DNA of 64,000 nt from Pseudomonas tumuqii. Its GTDB lineage: Bacteria; Pseudomonadota; Gammaproteobacteria; Pseudomonadales; Pseudomonadaceae. The stretch's first letter is position 1. Every line of letters starts with the position of its first letter. Shown in pieces: positions 29,935 through 37,806 of this stretch. The translations under genes were made by a program, and so were the position numbers. The notes under the pieces were generated by a model. That model was not told the origin of the DNA, ran no database searches, and saw only the letters and a program-made list of their open reading frames with translations. Location of the stretch: positions 496,001 to 560,000 of the forward strand of contig NZ_JAAOJA010000002.1 in NCBI RefSeq assembly GCF_013184545.1, read 5' to 3'.

Positions 29935-30450
29935 TTAGAAACTGTCGGTAGAAGTGAACAGGCCGACGCGCAAGCCTTCGGCACTGTAGATCTCGCGGCC
30001 ATCGACGCTGACAGTGCCATCGGCGATGGCCAGGATCAGCGAGCGGGTAATGGTGCGTTTGATCTGTATGTTATAGGTCACTGTCTTGGCCGTCGGTAGT
30101 ATCTGACCGAAGAACTTTACTTCGCCCGAGCCCAGCGCACGGCCGCGGCCCGGGTTGCCTTGCCAGCCGAGGAAGAAACCGACCAACTGCCACATGGCGT
30201 CGAGGCCAAGGCAGCCTGGCATCACCGGGTCGCCTTCGAAATGACAACCGAAGAACCACAGGTCCGGGTTGATATCGAGTTCTGCAACGATCTCGCCCTT
30301 GCCATACTTGCCGCCGGTGTCGCTGATGTGGGTGATGCGGTCGATCATCAGCATGTTCGGGGCGGGCAATTGCGCATTACCTGGGCCGAACAGTTCGCCG
30401 CGGCTGCAGCGCAACAGGTCTTCCCGGGTGAAGGCGTTTTGTTTGGTCAT
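29935..30450 (-). CDS. fabA: 3-hydroxydecanoyl-ACP dehydratase/isomerase
   Basis: Bifunctional dehydratase/isomerase that introduces the cis double bond at the C10 stage of fatty-acid synthesis. The catalytic histidine is in [18 protein letters not shown] and the partner Asp in [15 protein letters not shown]. The length of 171 residues is exact for the family. A TGAGGAG stretch is correctly spaced before the ATG. It is first gene of the fabA-fabB operon and is separated by about 210 bases from the hybrid kinase gene upstream, which runs in the same direction. Confidence 0.98.
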   Translation of the reverse strand: MTKQNAFTREDLLRCSRGELFGPGNAQLPAPNMLMIDRITHISDTGGKYGKGEIVAELDINPDLWFFGCHFEGDPVMPGCLGLDAMWQLVGFFLGWQGNPGRGRALGSGEVKFFGQILPTAKTVTYNIQIKRTITRSLILAIADGTVSVDGREIYSAEGLRVGLFTSTDSF

Positions 30451-30658
30451 GCGAGCTCCTCAATATTTCCCATGCGCCAAGGCTGGGTGAATCGTCCTGG
30501 CCGGTCACGCCGCTATTGTGCGTCTACCGGTAGCCTAGTCATAGACTGTTGCGTTGTGGTGAAAGTCACAGCGCGCTGAGTACAGCGCTGCTCCGTCCCC
30601 GACATCTTGCCACAGAGGGGCACCTTGGTAAGCCTGTGCAGGTCAAGCCTGCAACACT

Positions 30659-32587
30659 TTAGTTGTCTTGAACACTGGTCGAAGGTCGGGGTGGCAACCA
30701 GCGTAGCAATATCCGTTGCAGATCGGCGCGCTTGAAGGGTTTGGCCAGGTAATCATTCATGCCTGCATCCAGGCAGGTCTCGCGATCGCCCTGCAAGGCA
30801 TTGGCGGTGAGGGCGATGATCGGTATATCGGCCTGGCTAGCGAGGCGGCGAATCTGGCGGGTGGCTTCATAGCCATCCATGATCGGCAGACGGCAATCCA
30901 TCAGGATGGCGGCAAAGTGCTGGCGCTCGACGCTCTGCACCGCCTGGGCCCCATCGCCGACCAGGCAGACCTGGTAGCCGAGGCTGCGCAACATGGCCTC
31001 GATCACGGTCTGGTTGACCGGGTTGTCCTCGACCAGAAGCACCTCCTGATCTTGTCCCTGCTGCTCTTGTGCCGGGGCATTCGCGGCGATCTGGCGGAGC
31101 TGGCGGGAGAAGGGCAGGGGTATTTCCAGGGTGAATACCGAGCCGCATTGCTCCTGGCTTTCGCCGCGCAGGGTGCCGCCCATGCGTTCGGCCAGGGTGC
31201 GGGCGATTGGCAGGCCCAGGCCGGTACCGCCGTAGCGCCGGGAGATCGAGGTGTCGGCCTGCTGGAAGGCGTCGAACATGTGTTCCAGGCGTTCGGCCGA
31301 GATGCCTATGCCACTGTCGTGCACCGCACAGGTGAGCCAGAGCACCTGATCATCCAGCGCTTGCCAGCGGGTTTGCACGCGGATGCTGCCGGCTTCGGTG
31401 AACTTCAGCGCATTGCCGATCAGGTTGACCAGGATCTGCCGGATGCGCGTCGGGTCGCCTTGAACTTCAAGTGACTCCAGGCCGCCCTGGCTGTCCAGTT
31501 GCAGCGCCAGGCCGCGTTGCTGGGCACTGTGCTGGAACACCTGCACGCAGGCCTGCACCAGTTCCAGCAGGTTGAAGGGGATGCATTCCAGTTCCAGTGC
31601 GCCGCGCTCGATACGCGAGAAGTCGAGAATGTCGTTGATGACTTTCAGCAGGTGTTCGGTGGACTCGACCGCCAGCGCCGCATATTCGGTCTGTTCCTGG
31701 GTCATCTCGGTGGTTTCCAGCAGTTGCAGCATGCCCAGGACGCCATTCATCGGGGTGCGCAGTTCGTGGCTCATCATGGCCAGGAAGTCGGATTTGGCGC
31801 TGTTGGCCTGCTCCGACTCTTCGCGTGCCTTGATCAGCAGCGCCATGGCTTGCTCCTGCTCGAGGCTGGCGCGCTTCAGGCCATTGGCCAGGTTATTGAT
31901 GTGCCGGGCCAGGGCGCCCAGCTCGCCATCCTCGGGTTCGGGCAGGGCGGTGCGGTAGTCACCGGCCTGGATTGCCGTGACCGCGTCGCCCATGGCGCTC
32001 AGGGGTTGCGACAGGCGGCTGGCCAGGCGGCGGGCGAGGATAAAGGTCAGGATCAGGGCGAGCAGCGCCAGGACCGCGGCTTTGAGGAGGATTTCCTGTT
32101 GGCGGGTGCTGAAGGCGTCATTCGACATGCCGACCACGACACGACCCAGGTCGTGCTCGGCAGCTTGCCCGAGATCGGCGGTGGGTGTTTGCAGAAAGTC
32201 ACTGTCCAGGGCGATCCGCTGCAGGCGAATGGGCGCATGGAAGATTTCCACCTGCGCGTTGCCGTGGCCGTCGCTGTTGGGCTGTTCGACATACACCAGG
32301 ATGTTGTCGGCGTGGTCACGCACTTCGAGAAAGCGCACGTGCGGGGTTTTCAGGGTGGCCTGCAACAGGGCGTCGAGCACCTCCAGGTTGCCGGAGATAA
32401 CCCCGTATTCGGTCGCCGGGGCCAGCTGGCTGGCAATCAACTGGCCGGTGTGGTCAAGCTCTTGGCGCAGATCCTGTAGGCGCACGAAGGTGAAGAAACC
32501 AGTCAGCAGCAGGGTCATCAACAGCGCCGGACCGACACTGATCAGCTGCGTGCGGGTATGGATGTCCCAGTCACGGCCCAGCTTCAT
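30659..32587 (-). CDS. Hybrid sensor histidine kinase (PA1611-like)
   Basis: Inner-membrane hybrid kinase of 642 residues. Membrane helix 1 is at about 15-35, a periplasmic domain at about 38-165, helix 2 at about 166-187, then HAMP. HisKA carries His274 in MMSHELRTPMNGVLGML. HATPase has NLIGNALKFT, DSGIGIS and GGTGLGLPIA. The receiver has LLVEDNPVNQ and Asp564 in LMDCRLPIMDGYEA. There is no HPt domain, so phosphate must go to a separate HPt. In P. aeruginosa the kinase next to fabAB (PA1611) interacts with RetS and feeds HptB; orthology is inferred from position and architecture. Its start overlaps the binding-protein stop by four bases. Confidence 0.9.
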   Translation of the reverse strand: MKLGRDWDIHTRTQLISVGPALLMTLLLTGFFTFVRLQDLRQELDHTGQLIASQLAPATEYGVISGNLEVLDALLQATLKTPHVRFLEVRDHADNILVYVEQPNSDGHGNAQVEIFHAPIRLQRIALDSDFLQTPTADLGQAAEHDLGRVVVGMSNDAFSTRQQEILLKAAVLALLALILTFILARRLASRLSQPLSAMGDAVTAIQAGDYRTALPEPEDGELGALARHINNLANGLKRASLEQEQAMALLIKAREESEQANSAKSDFLAMMSHELRTPMNGVLGMLQLLETTEMTQEQTEYAALAVESTEHLLKVINDILDFSRIERGALELECIPFNLLELVQACVQVFQHSAQQRGLALQLDSQGGLESLEVQGDPTRIRQILVNLIGNALKFTEAGSIRVQTRWQALDDQVLWLTCAVHDSGIGISAERLEHMFDAFQQADTSISRRYGGTGLGLPIARTLAERMGGTLRGESQEQCGSVFTLEIPLPFSRQLRQIAANAPAQEQQGQDQEVLLVEDNPVNQTVIEAMLRSLGYQVCLVGDGAQAVQSVERQHFAAILMDCRLPIMDGYEATRQIRRLASQADIPIIALTANALQGDRETCLDAGMNDYLAKPFKRADLQRILLRWLPPRPSTSVQDN

Positions 32588-33510
32588 AGGTTTTCTCCTT
32601 CAGCCACTTGCTGCGCCAGGCGGGCGTCATCGGCCAATTCTATGGCCAGTGCGCGTGCCACCTGACGGTTGCCGAGTACTTTGAAATAGGCGGGGTAAGC
32701 GCTGCGCGGCCAGCTCTGCGGTGGCTGGTCGAGCAGTTGGTCGAGGCTGTGCAGCCAGTCTTGCTGGTCGCTGTAGACGCTCGCCAGGCTGCCGGCGCGC
32801 ACGAAGCTGGCGCTGGGGCCGATCATGGCACGTTGTTGGGCGTAGCTGGTCAGCAGCAGGTTTTTCGCGGTGCGTTGATTGAACAGATCGTCATCGTTGA
32901 GCCCGAGCAACAGGTCACTGCGTTGCAGCAGCGTCAGCAGGGGGCGATTGTCACGGTTGTCCGGCCAGGCTTGGCCGACGATCTCCAGGCCCAGGGGCGT
33001 GGCGGCGTGGCGCAGTTCATCGAGCAGGAACTGGCTGTGCTCGTCGTAGAGCACGCCGATCCGTTGCGCCTGGGGCATTAGCAGGCGTATCAGGCGCAAC
33101 TGGCGGGCCGGCGCCGGATCGCTCCAGAGCAGGCTGAGCTGGGCCGGGCGGCGATTGCCGAGGCGCTCCCGGGCGTGCACCTGGCTGATCCGCAGCATCA
33201 GGGTCGGTGGGCCTGCGGAGGTGTTCAGGCGCCAGTCGAGGGCGTGCAGATCGAGGAGGATCAGGCGGGTATCGGCAGGGATGCGCTCGGGGCTCGGCAG
33301 TTGCGCCAGCGGCTGGAAGCGCACCCGATCCTGCGGCCGCAACTCGGCCAGCGCGGCGCTGAATGACCGTATGGCCGGGTTGTCTTCGGCGCCGCTGAGG
33401 AGGATCTCGGCAGCGGGCAACGGGGAGCTGCACAGCAGGCAACAGCACAGAAGCCAGTGAGGCATCCATGAAAATCGCATAGGGCTCATCCGTGAGGGGG
33501 GGTAATCCAT
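32584..33510 (-). CDS. Periplasmic ABC-type binding protein-like sensor partner
   Basis: Exported protein of 308 residues with a hydrophobic signal segment (WMPHWLLCCCLLCSSPLPAA). The mature part resembles the TrpX/type-1 periplasmic binding fold, with RLIRLLMPQAQRIGVLYDEH, then LLGLNDDDLFNQRTAKNLL and the late YSDQQDWLHSLDQLL. No ABC permease or ATPase gene is nearby, so transport is unlikely; a ligand-sensing role for the downstream kinase is more likely. The ATG at 33510 lies one base after the TonB-receptor stop. In-frame ATGs at codons 8 and 11 are alternative starts that shorten the N-region. The ligand is unknown. Confidence 0.7.
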   Translation of the reverse strand: MDYPPSRMSPMRFSWMPHWLLCCCLLCSSPLPAAEILLSGAEDNPAIRSFSAALAELRPQDRVRFQPLAQLPSPERIPADTRLILLDLHALDWRLNTSAGPPTLMLRISQVHARERLGNRRPAQLSLLWSDPAPARQLRLIRLLMPQAQRIGVLYDEHSQFLLDELRHAATPLGLEIVGQAWPDNRDNRPLLTLLQRSDLLLGLNDDDLFNQRTAKNLLLTSYAQQRAMIGPSASFVRAGSLASVYSDQQDWLHSLDQLLDQPPQSWPRSAYPAYFKVLGNRQVARALAIELADDARLAQQVAEGENL

Positions 33511-33511
33511 C

Positions 33512-35623
33512 CTAGAATTCTAGCTCCGCGCTGAAATACAGCAGGTGTCGTTGGTCGTGGTTGTTTTCTTGCCAGGTCAGCGGCTCATCGTCGAGGCGCT
33601 GTTGCATGACCCCGGCCAGTTCCAGGGCCGCGCTGCCAATGGCAATGCGTTTGGCCACACGCAGATCCAATCGTTCGAAACGGTATTGATTGAGTTGGTC
33701 GGCGCCGTAATAGAACAGCGCGCTCGACCAGCCCTGACCCCAGTCGCGCAGCCAGCCGGCGGACCCGCTGTGGCGCGCGGTGAGGCGCCGATCGAGGCGG
33801 CTGCTGGCACTGAAGTCGACGTAGGCGTAGCTCAGGCGCAGACGGTCGGCACGGCTGAGTTGCCAGTCGATCTGGGTCTCGGCGCCGCTGAAGCGCATGC
33901 TGTTGGCGTTGCTCGGGAAAAACCTGTCGTTGCGCAGCGGCTCGCTGATCATGCTGTGGATTTCGTCGTAGAACAGCTTGATATCCAGGGTGATGTCCGC
34001 ATCGGCGAACGAGCCGTTGTAGCCCAGTTCACGCGAACGCATGATTTCCTGGTCGAGGTCGCCGGGGCCGCGGGAACGGGCGAAGTAGGTCGCGCTGCTC
34101 TGGCCGAAGGCCTGTGGCTGCAGATTGCGCACACGGTAGCGCCAGTCGACGTTGTTCTCGTACATGTCCGGCGAACGCACGGCTTCGGAGTACACCGCGC
34201 GCAGGCCGTGGCGCGGAGTGATCAGGTAGTTGACGGCGATGCGCGGGGTCAGCGAGCTGCCGGAAAGCCGGTCGTCTTCCAGCATGGCGCCGCCCTGCAC
34301 CAGCCAGTGGGCGCCGAGTTGCCACTCCAGATGGCCGAACAGGCGCCAGATGTGGTTGCTCAGTGCGCCGTTGAAATAGGTCTCGGAGTCCGCATGATCG
34401 TAGCGATAGCCCAGGCCGCTGAGCAGGCGCAGGTCGTCGGACAGGCTCAGGGTGTCTTGCAGTTCGAAATCGTAGCGGGTCTCGCGCATGCTCTGGTTGA
34501 CGTCGCCGCAGACCGGGGCCGCGGCACCGCCGAGCAATTGCGCGCGCACGGCAGTGGCCAGTGCCTGTTCCTGGGCCGTACCGGGCGGCACCGCGCCGAG
34601 CGGGTTCTCGCCGAACTTGACCACATAGAACGGGTTGAGATCCCACAACTCGCCGAGGGCCGGGCTGAAGGCGACTTCCGCCTCGCAGGCGCGCCAGACC
34701 TGTTTGCGTTCCCAGTGCTGGGCCGAACTTTGCAGATAGAGGCTGTGCTCGGGGTTGAAGTCGAGGGTCCAGCGCAGCGAGCCGGCATAGTCGCGGGCCG
34801 TGACGTCCGAGCCCTTGTCGCCCGGCGCGATATCGCCGAACACCGGGGTGTAGCCATAGGGGCGCTGGTTGCTGCCTTCCTTGGCCGCCAGTTGCCAGTC
34901 GAGGCTGTGACGGCTGTCGAGTTGCTGGCTGGCGGCCAGGTTGAAACGGTTGAGCCGGCGGCTGTCGCGGTAATCGCGGCCGAACTGGTCGTGATCGAAG
35001 CCGCTGTCCTGCAGGCCCGACAGTGACAGGCGCAGTGCGCTGTCCTGCCAGGCATTGCCGTGGCTGGCGTACCAGTCATGGATGCCGCGCTGACCCTGGG
35101 TGGTTTTCAGGCGGGTGCCGCGGCTGTCGAGGGGATGGCGGGTGAGGATATTGATTACCCCCATCAAGGCGTTGGCCCCGTAACTGACGGTGTTCGGCCC
35201 ACGAAACACTTCGATCCGCTCGATGTCTTCGATCGCCACGGGAATATCCGTCCAGTCCACGCTGGCCAGGCCGGGGCGATAGACCGAACGGCCATCGATC
35301 AGCACCTGCAGGCGCCGGGCCTCGGTGACGTTGCTGCCGTGGTAGTTGGCGGTGGCCTGGTTGCCATGGCGGTAGCCGACCATCATGCCAGGCACCAGGC
35401 GCAGCAGTTCCGGGATATCACGGGCGCCGCTGGCCTTGATCAAGGCGCTGTCGAGTACCGTGACGCTGCCGGGAACTGCCGCCGGCGACTGCTTCAAGCG
35501 CGTAGCGGTCAGTACTTCCGGCATGGCTTGAGCGTTGTCGAACAGGTCATCGCCCAGCACTTCGCCAGTGGCCAACAGTGCCAGTAACGACAGGGGGAGT
35601 GAGGCTCGGGGATTGATCGCCAC
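33512..35623 (-). CDS. TonB-dependent outer-membrane receptor
   Basis: Outer-membrane beta-barrel receptor of about 703 residues. The plug domain includes ARDIPELLRLVPGMMVGYRH, then RRLQVLIDGRSVYRPGL and EDIERIEVFRGPNTVSYGAN followed by MGVINILTR. The barrel ends with LLYFSAELEF, whose terminal Phe is the usual assembly signal. The GTG at 35621-35623 is preferred because it puts the signal peptide (AINPRASLPLSLLALLATGE) at the start; an ATG at 35656 would add 11 residues. The region near EVLTATRLKQ may serve as the TonB box. No siderophore genes are near. It is first gene of a tight operon with a binding protein and a hybrid kinase. Substrate unknown. Confidence 0.88.
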   Translation of the reverse strand: MAINPRASLPLSLLALLATGEVLGDDLFDNAQAMPEVLTATRLKQSPAAVPGSVTVLDSALIKASGARDIPELLRLVPGMMVGYRHGNQATANYHGSNVTEARRLQVLIDGRSVYRPGLASVDWTDIPVAIEDIERIEVFRGPNTVSYGANALMGVINILTRHPLDSRGTRLKTTQGQRGIHDWYASHGNAWQDSALRLSLSGLQDSGFDHDQFGRDYRDSRRLNRFNLAASQQLDSRHSLDWQLAAKEGSNQRPYGYTPVFGDIAPGDKGSDVTARDYAGSLRWTLDFNPEHSLYLQSSAQHWERKQVWRACEAEVAFSPALGELWDLNPFYVVKFGENPLGAVPPGTAQEQALATAVRAQLLGGAAAPVCGDVNQSMRETRYDFELQDTLSLSDDLRLLSGLGYRYDHADSETYFNGALSNHIWRLFGHLEWQLGAHWLVQGGAMLEDDRLSGSSLTPRIAVNYLITPRHGLRAVYSEAVRSPDMYENNVDWRYRVRNLQPQAFGQSSATYFARSRGPGDLDQEIMRSRELGYNGSFADADITLDIKLFYDEIHSMISEPLRNDRFFPSNANSMRFSGAETQIDWQLSRADRLRLSYAYVDFSASSRLDRRLTARHSGSAGWLRDWGQGWSSALFYYGADQLNQYRFERLDLRVAKRIAIGSAALELAGVMQQRLDDEPLTWQENNHDQRHLLYFSAELEF

Positions 35624-35736
35624 GCAACGGCCTTGTTCGCGTTGAAAGTGCGGCATGTTAACCGAGCCGCGTGGCTTTTTCAGTCGGCGCGCGCACGCTT
35701 GAGAGCATTTCTGCCAGACCGCGCCAGGCTTGGGAT

Positions 35737-35751
35737 CCAGCTAAAAGCTGG
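35737..35751. promoter_or_regulatory. Candidate operator between gpsA and the TonB-receptor operon
   Basis: CCAGCT-AAA-AGCTGG is a perfect inverted repeat with 6-base arms in the divergent intergenic region. It overlaps the position of the gpsA -35 box. Its regulator is unknown, and a chance palindrome of this length cannot be excluded. Confidence 0.35.
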
Positions 35752-35776
35752 TCGCTGTCCCCTTGGCCCGTATAAT
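35748..35776 (+). promoter_or_regulatory. Candidate sigma-70 promoter of gpsA
   Basis: A perfect TATAAT at 35771-35776 lies 44 bases before the gpsA ATG. The hexamer 17 bases upstream, CTGGTC at 35748-35753, matches the -35 consensus only partly, so an activator or extended contact may be needed. Confidence 0.5.
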
Positions 35777-35820
35777 GCAATCCAGATTGCCATTGCGCAT
35801 GGCCCAAAACGGATACCTTT

Positions 35821-36843
35821 ATGACTGAACAGCAACCCATAGCCGTGCTTGGCGGCGGTAGCTTCGGCACCGCAATTGCAAACCTGCTGGCGGAGAACGG
35901 TCAGCATGTATTGCATTGGATGCGCGACCCGGATCAGGTCGAGGCGATTCTCGCGACTCGCGAGAATCCGCGTTATCTCAAAGGGGTGAAGATTCACCCC
36001 GGTGTCGAGCCGCTCACCGATCTGCCCGCGACCCTGAGTGCCTGCCAGCTGGTATTTGTCGCCTTGCCTTCCAGCGCCCTGCGCCAGGCGCTGCAGCCGG
36101 TGGCCGAGCAGCTCGCCGGCAAGTTGCTGGTCAGCACCACCAAGGGTATCGAGGCGCATGGTTTCAAGCTGATGAGTCAGGTGCTCGAAGAGATCGCCCC
36201 GCAGGCACGTATCGGCGTACTGTCCGGGCCGAACCTGGCCAGGGAAGTCGCCGAACACGCGCTGACTGCCTCGGTGATCGCCAGCGAGGATGAAGAGCTG
36301 TGCCTGCGGGTTCAGGCGGTGCTGCATGGCCGCACCTTCCGCGTCTATGCCAGCGGCGACCGCTTCGGTGTGGAGTTGGGCGGCGCGCTGAAGAATGTCT
36401 ACGCGATCATCGCCGGGATGGCCTCGGCCATGGGCATGGGCGAGAACACCCGGAGCATGCTGATCACCCGGGCATTGGCGGAGATGACCCGCTTTGCCGT
36501 GCAACTGGGGGCCAACCCGATGACCTTCCTCGGCTTGGCCGGGGTCGGCGATCTGATCGTCACCTGTTCGTCAGCAAAAAGTCGTAACTATCAGGTCGGC
36601 TTCGCCCTGGGCGAGGGTTTGAGCCTCGAGGACGCGGTGGAGCGTCTGGGTGAGGTGGCGGAAGGGGTCAACACCATCAAGGTACTCAAGGCCAAGGCCG
36701 AGGAATTGCAGATCTATATGCCGCTGGTTGCGGGTTTGCATGCCATTCTGTTCGAGGGCCGCACGCTGAACCAGGTGATCGAAGCGCTGATGCTGGCCGA
36801 GCCCAAGACCGACGTCGATTTCATTCCCACCACGGGTTTCTGA
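35821..36843 (+). CDS. gpsA: Glycerol-3-phosphate dehydrogenase [NAD(P)+]
   Basis: Cytoplasmic enzyme that reduces dihydroxyacetone phosphate to sn-glycerol 3-phosphate for phospholipid synthesis. The Rossmann motif is [19 protein letters not shown]. The catalytic lysine regions are [11 protein letters not shown] and [19 protein letters not shown], and [20 protein letters not shown] is the family signature. The length of 340 residues is normal. A TATAAT box lies 44 bases upstream. A DUF4389 gene follows after 25 bases and then sixA, the order I recall from P. aeruginosa. Confidence 0.97.
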   Translation: MTEQQPIAVLGGGSFGTAIANLLAENGQHVLHWMRDPDQVEAILATRENPRYLKGVKIHPGVEPLTDLPATLSACQLVFVALPSSALRQALQPVAEQLAGKLLVSTTKGIEAHGFKLMSQVLEEIAPQARIGVLSGPNLAREVAEHALTASVIASEDEELCLRVQAVLHGRTFRVYASGDRFGVELGGALKNVYAIIAGMASAMGMGENTRSMLITRALAEMTRFAVQLGANPMTFLGLAGVGDLIVTCSSAKSRNYQVGFALGEGLSLEDAVERLGEVAEGVNTIKVLKAKAEELQIYMPLVAGLHAILFEGRTLNQVIEALMLAEPKTDVDFIPTTGF

Positions 36844-36868
36844 CCCGCTACTTCACAAGGAGATTTTC

Positions 36869-37216
36869 ATGAGCGAAGCGCCTAAAGAGCTGGAACGCGA
36901 GTCCATTCTGCTGCGGATTCTCTGGATGGTGGTGTTCGTCATCGTCTGGCAGCTGGCCGAGCTGGTGCTCGGTGGCGTGGTCTTGCTGCAGTTGGGCTAC
37001 CGGCTGTTTTATGCTGCGCCAAGTGCCAGCCTGCTCGGATTTGGTGACAGCCTGAGCCAGTACCTGGCACAGATTGGCCGCTTCGGCACCTTCAACACCG
37101 AAGAAAAGCCCTGGCCATTCGCCGACTGGCCGACGCCGCAAGCCCCGCAAGGTCAGGCGCCGCATAGCGTGCCGCCCGCGCCGCACCCGGTGCGTGACGA
37201 AGAGCCGAAGCTGTGA
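36869..37216 (+). CDS. DUF4389 membrane protein
   Basis: Small protein of 115 residues with two predicted membrane helices (about 18-45, ILWMVVFVIVWQLAELVLGG, and a second weaker one to about 60). It has the family pattern FGDSLSQYLAQIGRFGTFNT before KPWPFADWP. The last 25 residues are a Pro/Ala-rich tail. ACAAGGAG precedes the ATG. It sits between gpsA and sixA in the same direction with short gaps, so it is probably co-transcribed. No function is known. Confidence 0.78.
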   Translation: MSEAPKELERESILLRILWMVVFVIVWQLAELVLGGVVLLQLGYRLFYAAPSASLLGFGDSLSQYLAQIGRFGTFNTEEKPWPFADWPTPQAPQGQAPHSVPPAPHPVRDEEPKL

Positions 37217-37226
37217 GTACCAGCCA

Positions 37227-37691
37227 ATGAGGCTGTGGTTACTGCGCCATGGCGAGGCTGAAGTACAGGCGCGCAGCGATGCCGAGCGCCGCTTGACGGC
37301 GCGTGGTTGCGAGGAGGTGCGCCAGGTGGCGGTGCAGCTGGAGGGGCGTGCGCTCGGCGCGATTCTGGCCAGTCCCTATGTGCGTGCGCAACAAACTGCC
37401 GCGCTGGTCCGCGAAGCCCTGGGTTTCACCGGCGGTGTCCATAGCGTGCCCTGGTTGACCCCGGACAGCGACCCGCGCGAAGTCCTCCGCCAGCTCGATC
37501 GCTACGGCGATGGCGAGTTGCTGCTGGTGACCCACCAGCCGCTGGTCGGCGCCCTGGCCGGCTTGTTGATCCATGGTCACCGCCAGCAGGCGGTGCCGAT
37601 GCACACCGCCAGCCTGGCCGAACTGGAAGGCGATGTGCTGGCCGCCGGGCTGATGGATTTGCTTGCCCTGGTGCATCCGCAGCACGGCTGA
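37227..37691 (+). CDS. sixA: Phosphohistidine phosphatase SixA
   Basis: Histidine-phosphatase superfamily protein of 154 residues; SixA in E. coli dephosphorylates phosphohistidine on HPt or PTS proteins. The catalytic RHG is in WLLRHGEAEVQA. The other phosphate-pocket residues are in ASPYVRAQQTAALV (Arg) and LLVTHQPLVGALAG (second His). The ATG at 37227 gives the family start MRLWLLRHGE; there is little room for a strong ribosome site in the 10-base gap after the DUF4389 gene. It is third in the gpsA unit. The substrate here is unproven. Confidence 0.88.
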   Translation: MRLWLLRHGEAEVQARSDAERRLTARGCEEVRQVAVQLEGRALGAILASPYVRAQQTAALVREALGFTGGVHSVPWLTPDSDPREVLRQLDRYGDGELLLVTHQPLVGALAGLLIHGHRQQAVPMHTASLAELEGDVLAAGLMDLLALVHPQHG

Positions 37692-37806
37692 AAGCGGGCT
37701 ACACAGCGAAACATTTCTTCACTTGCGGCTCGCCTTTGTGCGTGGATATAGTCCGACCAAGCAATTGCTTGGTTGGCTCCACAAAAACAACAAAGGAGGA
37801 CGCCCT

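Noticed and set aside
28627..30099. A 490-residue plus-strand frame opposite fabB/fabA
   Set aside because: It has the composition of an antisense frame, with no homology, and covers two certain genes on the other strand.
30531..30550. AGTCATAGACT as a DesT or FadR-type operator of fabA
   Set aside because: The arms are only four bases and I could not confirm a match to a known operator; kept out of the feature list.
33545..35026. A 493-residue plus-strand frame opposite the TonB receptor
   Set aside because: Antisense shadow of the barrel gene; no start signal and low-complexity composition rich in Val, Ala and Gly.
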